Source: Oscillospiraceae bacterium
Lineage (GTDB): Bacteria > Bacillota > Clostridia > Oscillospirales > Acutalibacteraceae
Assembly: GCA_902796295.1 (NCBI GenBank)
Contig: CADBOL010000342.1
Location: forward strand, 1-10,264
Length of the DNA: 10,264 bases
Reading direction: 5' to 3'
The translations under genes and the position numbers were made by a program. The notes under the pieces were generated by a model that saw only the letters and a program-made list of their open reading frames with translations, was not told the origin of the DNA and did not search any database. Within the stretch, counting starts at the first letter, position 1, and every line of letters starts with the position of its first letter. Positions 6,920 through 10,264 of the stretch are shown piece by piece.

Positions 6920-7957
6920 ATGAAGAATAAAATCAAACTTCTTGTTGAACCCGGCTCATCAAAGCTTGTTTTTTACGGAAAAAAGAGTCAGCAACTAAGC
7001 GAAAGCGAAATACATGATATCAATAACGGCGAAATCCCCTGCCTGATAAAGCTCGATGTTGAGAAGAAAAAAGCAAAATTCAGGCTGTATTTCAACATCA
7101 ACGATCTTTGCTCGCTCGAGGAGTTTCTGGAAGATCCTGTCAGAAAAAAAACATTTTCCAAAATCCTTGATGAGATGACTTCGGCAATTGAATCGCTCAA
7201 TGAAGCGAATTACAATCTGCAGCGTGTATTTTTAAGCTATGATAAGGTTTTTATCAGCGCCGCTACACATGAAATATTTTTTGTTTATGTTCCGGTCCAG
7301 GGATATGATGCGGGCGGAAATGTCCATGACTTTTTTCATTCTCTTGTTCAGTATTGTAAATTCTCGGGCAAAGATAATAATGATTATGTCAAAGAATATG
7401 TGCAGATATTCAACGATTCCGCGAGTTTTTCAATTTTTGATATAAAATCCTATCTTGAAAAAATAAACAGCAGACCGCAAAAAACAATTAATTGCCCGTT
7501 TTGCGGAGCAGAGGTTGTCCAGGGCGCGACTTACTGCTCGGAATGTACGCACAGAATCGAAACGCCGAAAGAAAAGCAGAGCGTTAAGCACGTAGAAATG
7601 AATGAACGCAGGAATTCGTTTGAAACACTCGGCTCAAAAGCGGCAGGTGACACTTCCGGGCCAATCCTGATCAGGAACGCGGGGAATGAAGTAATAAATA
7701 TTAACGAGAAGGTCTTTATCATAGGAAGACAGCCTGATGTGTGCCACTTCTGCATAAGCGATAACCGATTGCTCGGGCGGAAACATGCCTGTATCATTTC
7801 GCGTGAGCGCGGTTATTTTGTAATGGATCTGAATTCCGTAAACAAAACAAGACTTAACGGGATTGAAATAGCTCCGGCAACGGAAATTGAAATAAACGAC
7901 GGCGATGAGCTGATGTTTGCCGATGAAAAATTCACTTTTATTGAAAACAACGGTTAG
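6920..7957 (+). CDS. DUF6382-like, zinc-ribbon and FHA domain protein
   Basis: This 345-aa, apparently soluble protein has three parts. Residues 1-180 resemble the N-terminal region of clostridial FHA proteins (DUF6382-type): a strand-rich start, IPCLIKL at 39-45, FNINDLCSLEEFLE at 58-71, a helix, then EIFFVYVPV at 118-126. A four-cysteine zinc ribbon follows (C192-PF-C195, C206-SE-C209). Residues about 248-342 are an FHA domain, which binds phosphothreonine: IIGR at 267-270, GRKHA at 286-290, N308, and LNG at 312-314. The Ser of the usual SRxH motif is Gly286, so phosphate binding may be altered. It starts 7 bp after the previous stop; AGAGG at 6905-6909 is a likely Shine-Dalgarno. With two PP2C genes downstream it probably reads phosphorylation of a T7SS or signalling protein. 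The DUF6382 label is from memory of the pattern. Confidence 0.9.
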   Translation: MKNKIKLLVEPGSSKLVFYGKKSQQLSESEIHDINNGEIPCLIKLDVEKKKAKFRLYFNINDLCSLEEFLEDPVRKKTFSKILDEMTSAIESLNEANYNLQRVFLSYDKVFISAATHEIFFVYVPVQGYDAGGNVHDFFHSLVQYCKFSGKDNNDYVKEYVQIFNDSASFSIFDIKSYLEKINSRPQKTINCPFCGAEVVQGATYCSECTHRIETPKEKQSVKHVEMNERRNSFETLGSKAAGDTSGPILIRNAGNEVININEKVFIIGRQPDVCHFCISDNRLLGRKHACIISRERGYFVMDLNSVNKTRLNGIEIAPATEIEINDGDELMFADEKFTFIENNG

Positions 7958-7980
7958 GTTATCTTTTAATCGGGGGCTGT

Positions 7981-8217
7981 ATGTATACTGAGTTTATTAT
8001 TATCTATATCGGATTGGCGCTGAATCTGGTTTTAACGTCAATTGCGCTTTTTTTTGCAGCCAAGGGCAAAACGGGCGGCAAAAAAAGGGGAAAAAGAAGG
8101 TCAAAAAACAGTTTCGATGACCAATCATCCGGGGTAATTACAATTTGCAAAAAATGCGCATTGCAGTATGATGCGAATCTGAAAAAATGTCCCGGTTGCG
8201 GGACTCCGAAAAAATAG
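7981..8217 (+). CDS. Small membrane-anchored zinc-ribbon protein
   Basis: The protein has 78 aa. Residues 5-27 form one transmembrane helix, followed at once by a strongly basic stretch (28-42, rich in Lys, Arg and Gly), so the C-terminus should face the cytoplasm. The tail ends in a four-cysteine zinc ribbon: C56-KK-C59 and C70-PG-C73. A GGGGG run lies just before the ATG. I recognise no named family. Its place between the FHA gene and a PP2C gene suggests a small membrane adaptor that holds a signalling protein near the secretion complex; that is inference. The downstream PP2C frame, if read from 8187, overlaps this gene by 31 bp. Confidence 0.8.
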   Translation: MYTEFIIIYIGLALNLVLTSIALFFAAKGKTGGKKRGKRRSKNSFDDQSSGVITICKKCALQYDANLKKCPGCGTPKK

Positions 8218-8978
8218 CGGGAAAGGGCAGAAACAGACTTTTGATTACATACGAAGTTTTTTCAGACAAAGGCAGAAGAGAAGTGAACGAAGATTCCGCG
8301 GGTGCTTTTGAAAACGAAGGCAAGTATTGCTTTGTGCTCTGTGACGGTTTAGGCGGTCACGGAATGGGTGATGCAGCTTCGCAGTGTGTTGTTGAAACAT
8401 TTAAGACACAGTTCTTCGAAAACGGCAATGGAATGAAGGATTTTCTGCCGGAAACATTTGAGATAGCTCAGGATTTTCTTCTCGGAGAACAGATTGTGAG
8501 AAAAGCAAAAGCAAAAATGAAAACAACCGCCGTCGCCATGTTGACAGACGGCGTAAATGTATATATAGGGCATATCGGTGATTCAAGATGCTATGCGTTC
8601 GGCAGGCATAAAGTCAAGTTCAGAACACTTGACCACAGTGTGCCTCAGATGCTTGTCTTGACTCATGAAATAAAAGATTCACAAATCAGAAATCATCCGG
8701 ACAGAGGTCTTGTGCTTAAAGCGTTGGGTACAGAGTGGGAAGACGGTCCGGAGTTTGAATTGACGGAAGAGAAAAAAATAAAAGGCATACGGGCCTTTCT
8801 TCTTTGTTCCGACGGCTTTTGGGAGTTGATAGAGGAAAAGACCATGTGTGAACTGCTCAGAAAAAGCTCAACAGTCAAAGAATGGCTTGACTCTATGGTT
8901 GAAGAAATCCGGAAAAACGGAGAGGGAAAGAATATGGATAATTTCTCTGCGATTGCTGTATGGAATACTAAGGAGTAA
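8187..8978 (+). CDS. PP2C-type Ser/Thr protein phosphatase (first of two)
   Basis: This metal-dependent phosphatase should remove phosphate from Ser/Thr, opposing a Hanks-type kinase. Counting from 8187 (263 aa), the PP2C motifs are all present: R31-EVNED36, D53-GLGGHGMG, TT113-114, GDSR at 131-134, DHS at 149-151, a HPDRG segment at 170-174, SDG at 208-210 and DNFS at 251-254. The metal-binding aspartates are kept, so it is probably active. No signal or membrane segment is visible. The start is uncertain. The ATG at 8187 has no clear Shine-Dalgarno and adds about 18 residues before the domain; a TTG at 8241 follows GGGAAAGGG (8219-8227) and would begin right at the first strand. The longest reading is given. 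Confidence 0.92.
   Translation: MSRLRDSEKIAGKGRNRLLITYEVFSDKGRREVNEDSAGAFENEGKYCFVLCDGLGGHGMGDAASQCVVETFKTQFFENGNGMKDFLPETFEIAQDFLLGEQIVRKAKAKMKTTAVAMLTDGVNVYIGHIGDSRCYAFGRHKVKFRTLDHSVPQMLVLTHEIKDSQIRNHPDRGLVLKALGTEWEDGPEFELTEEKKIKGIRAFLLCSDGFWELIEEKTMCELLRKSSTVKEWLDSMVEEIRKNGEGKNMDNFSAIAVWNTKE
8219..8227 (+). promoter_or_regulatory. Candidate ribosome binding site favouring a TTG start at 8241
   Basis: GGGAAAGGG lies just after the stop of the small zinc-ribbon gene and 13 nt before an in-frame TTG at 8241. The spacing is on the long side. Starting there gives a PP2C that begins MITYEVFSDKG, the usual distance before the first motif, and removes the overlap with the upstream gene. Confidence 0.4.
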
Positions 8979-8984
8979 TTCGCT

Positions 8985-9782
8985 ATGAAAAATCACAGAA
9001 ACCGTTATTCGTTTTATGATAAAAACGATTCGTTTGAAGTTTCGGTTTTTTCAACTGTCGGAGACAGAGAAGATCAGCAGGATTCATCGGGACTGGTTTT
9101 GAGAAATAATGAGGGTATCATAACGGTTGCCGACGGAATGGGCGGCGCAGAAGGCGGAAGGCCGGCTGCGGATATTGCAGTAAAAAGTATTAATGACAGG
9201 TATGAGTCATTTGAATGTATTGAAGATTTTACCGGTTTCTTTATAGAAACCGTCAAACAGTCGGATTATATAATCAATAATCTAAAAAATGAAAAAGGCG
9301 AAAAAATGGGAGCGGGCTCAACCGTTGTCAGCGTTGCTCTCAGAGACTGCCTTATGAATTGGATATCAGTCGGAGACAGCAGGATTTACCTGTGCAGAAA
9401 TAATAAACTCACTCAGCTGACCAAGGATCACAATTATTTGATGGCGCTTAATGAAGGGGTCGCATGCGGTGAAATAGGCCCCGAAGAGTATGAAAAAGAA
9501 AAAGCCAAAGGAGAAGCTCTGATAAGCTATCTTGGGATAGGCAATCTCAAACTCGTTGATACAAATCGTGAACCGTATATACTGGAAAAAGACGATATTG
9601 TTTTACTTTCATCGGATGGTCTTTATAAAACTCTTGACAGTGAAACCATTGAAACTATTCTGAATAATTTCCGAAACATAAATGAGGCCGCGGATGCTCT
9701 TGAGCGGAAATGCGCCAGAACAGCGCAAAAAAACAATATCATTCGTGACAACACTACATTCGCTATAATTAAAAAGCTTTAA
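8985..9782 (+). CDS. PP2C-type Ser/Thr protein phosphatase (second of two)
   Basis: This 265-aa cytosolic PP2C phosphatase starts 6 bp after the first one, with AAGGAG (8970-8975) overlapping the end of that gene. Motifs in order: DREDQQD at 27-33 in place of the common RxxNED, ADGMGGAEGG at 49-58 (Ala instead of the usual His in GGH), GST at 111-113, GDSR at 130-133, DHN at 148-150, SSDG at 209-212 and RDNTT at 254-258. The metal-ligand aspartates (D33, D50, D211, D255) are present, so it should be active. It differs clearly from its neighbour outside the motifs and has its own charged insertion at about 165-178 before the ISYLG segment. The two are therefore not a recent duplication and may act on different targets. 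Confidence 0.93.
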   Translation: MKNHRNRYSFYDKNDSFEVSVFSTVGDREDQQDSSGLVLRNNEGIITVADGMGGAEGGRPAADIAVKSINDRYESFECIEDFTGFFIETVKQSDYIINNLKNEKGEKMGAGSTVVSVALRDCLMNWISVGDSRIYLCRNNKLTQLTKDHNYLMALNEGVACGEIGPEEYEKEKAKGEALISYLGIGNLKLVDTNREPYILEKDDIVLLSSDGLYKTLDSETIETILNNFRNINEAADALERKCARTAQKNNIIRDNTTFAIIKKL

Positions 9783-9796
9783 GGAAGTGCATAGGT

Positions 9797-10264
9797 TTGG
9801 CAGGCATCAGATGTTCATCATGCAATAAATATTATAATCCGGAAAGGTTTTCAATATGTCCTTTTTGCAGTCAAAGCAGCGATTCGGACAGCCGGAATTC
9901 CGAAGAGTCTCAGATTGTAACACAGTCCAATGATTTGATAATTGACGATCTTGTAAAAAAAGCTCTTGAGAAATCTCCGGATACCGGAGATAAAACAGTT
10001 TCTTTTTTCGGCGGGTTTGTAAATGACGGTTCTTCCCCGGAAAACGGGGATAGTCGTTATTCAGAATCCGGGGAAAACCACGGAAAGGTCTCTGAAAATC
10101 TGATGGATTCATGGGACGACGACCTAGCCGGCGGAGAGCCGGATTTGCCTGATGAAAACCATGCGGATATCGGAGCCGGCAGTCAGAGCACGGATGAAGG
10201 AATCACTGACCCTGCAGCCGGAACAAACAGTATATCAAACACCGCTGATTCCGGAGACGGTAAA
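9797..10264 (+). CDS. Zinc-ribbon protein with acidic linker, 3'-partial, probably an FHA protein
   Basis: An open frame runs from TTG 9797 to the window edge (156 codons, no stop). It begins 14 bp after the second PP2C, with AGGAAG at 9782-9787 as Shine-Dalgarno. I find no in-frame ATG near this start. Residues 6-24 form a zinc ribbon (C6-SS-C9, C21-PF-C24). Residues 25-156 are a disordered, acidic linker rich in Ser, Asp, Glu, Gly and Asn, with a short helical patch at 47-58 and a GDKTVSFFG segment at 64-72. In clostridial proteins that I recall, a zinc ribbon plus a DKTV segment precedes an FHA domain, so an FHA domain may follow beyond the window. A minus-strand frame across 9807-10112 is a shadow. 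The family assignment is tentative. Confidence 0.72.
   Translation, partial: MAGIRCSSCNKYYNPERFSICPFCSQSSDSDSRNSEESQIVTQSNDLIIDDLVKKALEKSPDTGDKTVSFFGGFVNDGSSPENGDSRYSESGENHGKVSENLMDSWDDDLAGGEPDLPDENHADIGAGSQSTDEGITDPAAGTNSISNTADSGDGK

Noticed and set aside
9807..10112. A 101-aa minus-strand frame near the right edge
   Set aside because: It is antisense to a plus-strand frame that has a zinc ribbon, a Shine-Dalgarno and the operon spacing. The minus-strand product shows no recognisable motif.
1..10264. LXG-type polymorphic toxin and immunity genes, CRISPR arrays, tRNA/rRNA genes and insertion sequences
   Set aside because: None is visible. No protein has an LXG domain with a toxin tail, and I noticed no regularly spaced repeats, transposase motifs or structural RNA signatures.

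Overview
The window is one long plus-strand gene cluster of a type VII secretion system of the Firmicutes type (T7SSb/Ess-like), followed by a serine/threonine-phosphorylation signalling set. I see no gene on the minus strand. Monoderm Clostridia, probably a gut Oscillospirales/Ruminococcaceae-type bacterium, fit best. The grounds are an EssC-type ATPase beside a YukD/EsaB-like protein and WXG100 proteins, a Cys-lipobox lipoprotein with SLH-like and BIG2-like regions, an FHA protein of a kind familiar from Clostridia, a moderate GC content, and TTG starts. The genus cannot be read from the sequence.

Layout. Bases 1-3096 encode the C-terminal 1,031 residues of an EssC motor; the N-terminus lies outside the window. 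Bases 3099-3350 encode a YukD/EsaB ubiquitin-like protein. Bases 3377-3685 and 3714-4019 encode two WXG100 proteins of almost equal length (102 and 101 aa). A perfect 10-bp hairpin follows at 4030-4066. Bases 4093-6357 encode a 754-aa surface lipoprotein with a long beta-rich middle that I cannot assign. Bases 6400-6912 encode a WXG100-like protein with a long helical C-terminal extension. Bases 6920-7957 encode a three-part protein: an N-terminal DUF6382-like region, a zinc ribbon and an FHA domain. Bases 7981-8217 encode a small membrane zinc-ribbon protein. Bases 8187-8978 and 8985-9782 encode two different PP2C phosphatases. From 9797 to the window end is the start of a zinc-ribbon protein with an acidic linker, probably another FHA protein. 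No gene-free stretch exceeds 75 bp, so the cluster is probably co-transcribed, with possible attenuation after the WXG100 pair.

How the parts may work together. EssC is the export motor. The two WXG100 proteins look like a heterodimeric substrate whose export signal is split: one has an intact WXG turn, the other an intact YxxxE tail, at exactly equivalent residues. The lipoprotein sits outside the membrane and could be a wall or surface partner. The FHA protein(s) and two PP2Cs imply control by reversible Ser/Thr phosphorylation; no kinase is visible, and one is expected just downstream. No EsaA, EssA or EssB and no LXG toxin/immunity pair is seen here; they may be outside the window or absent.
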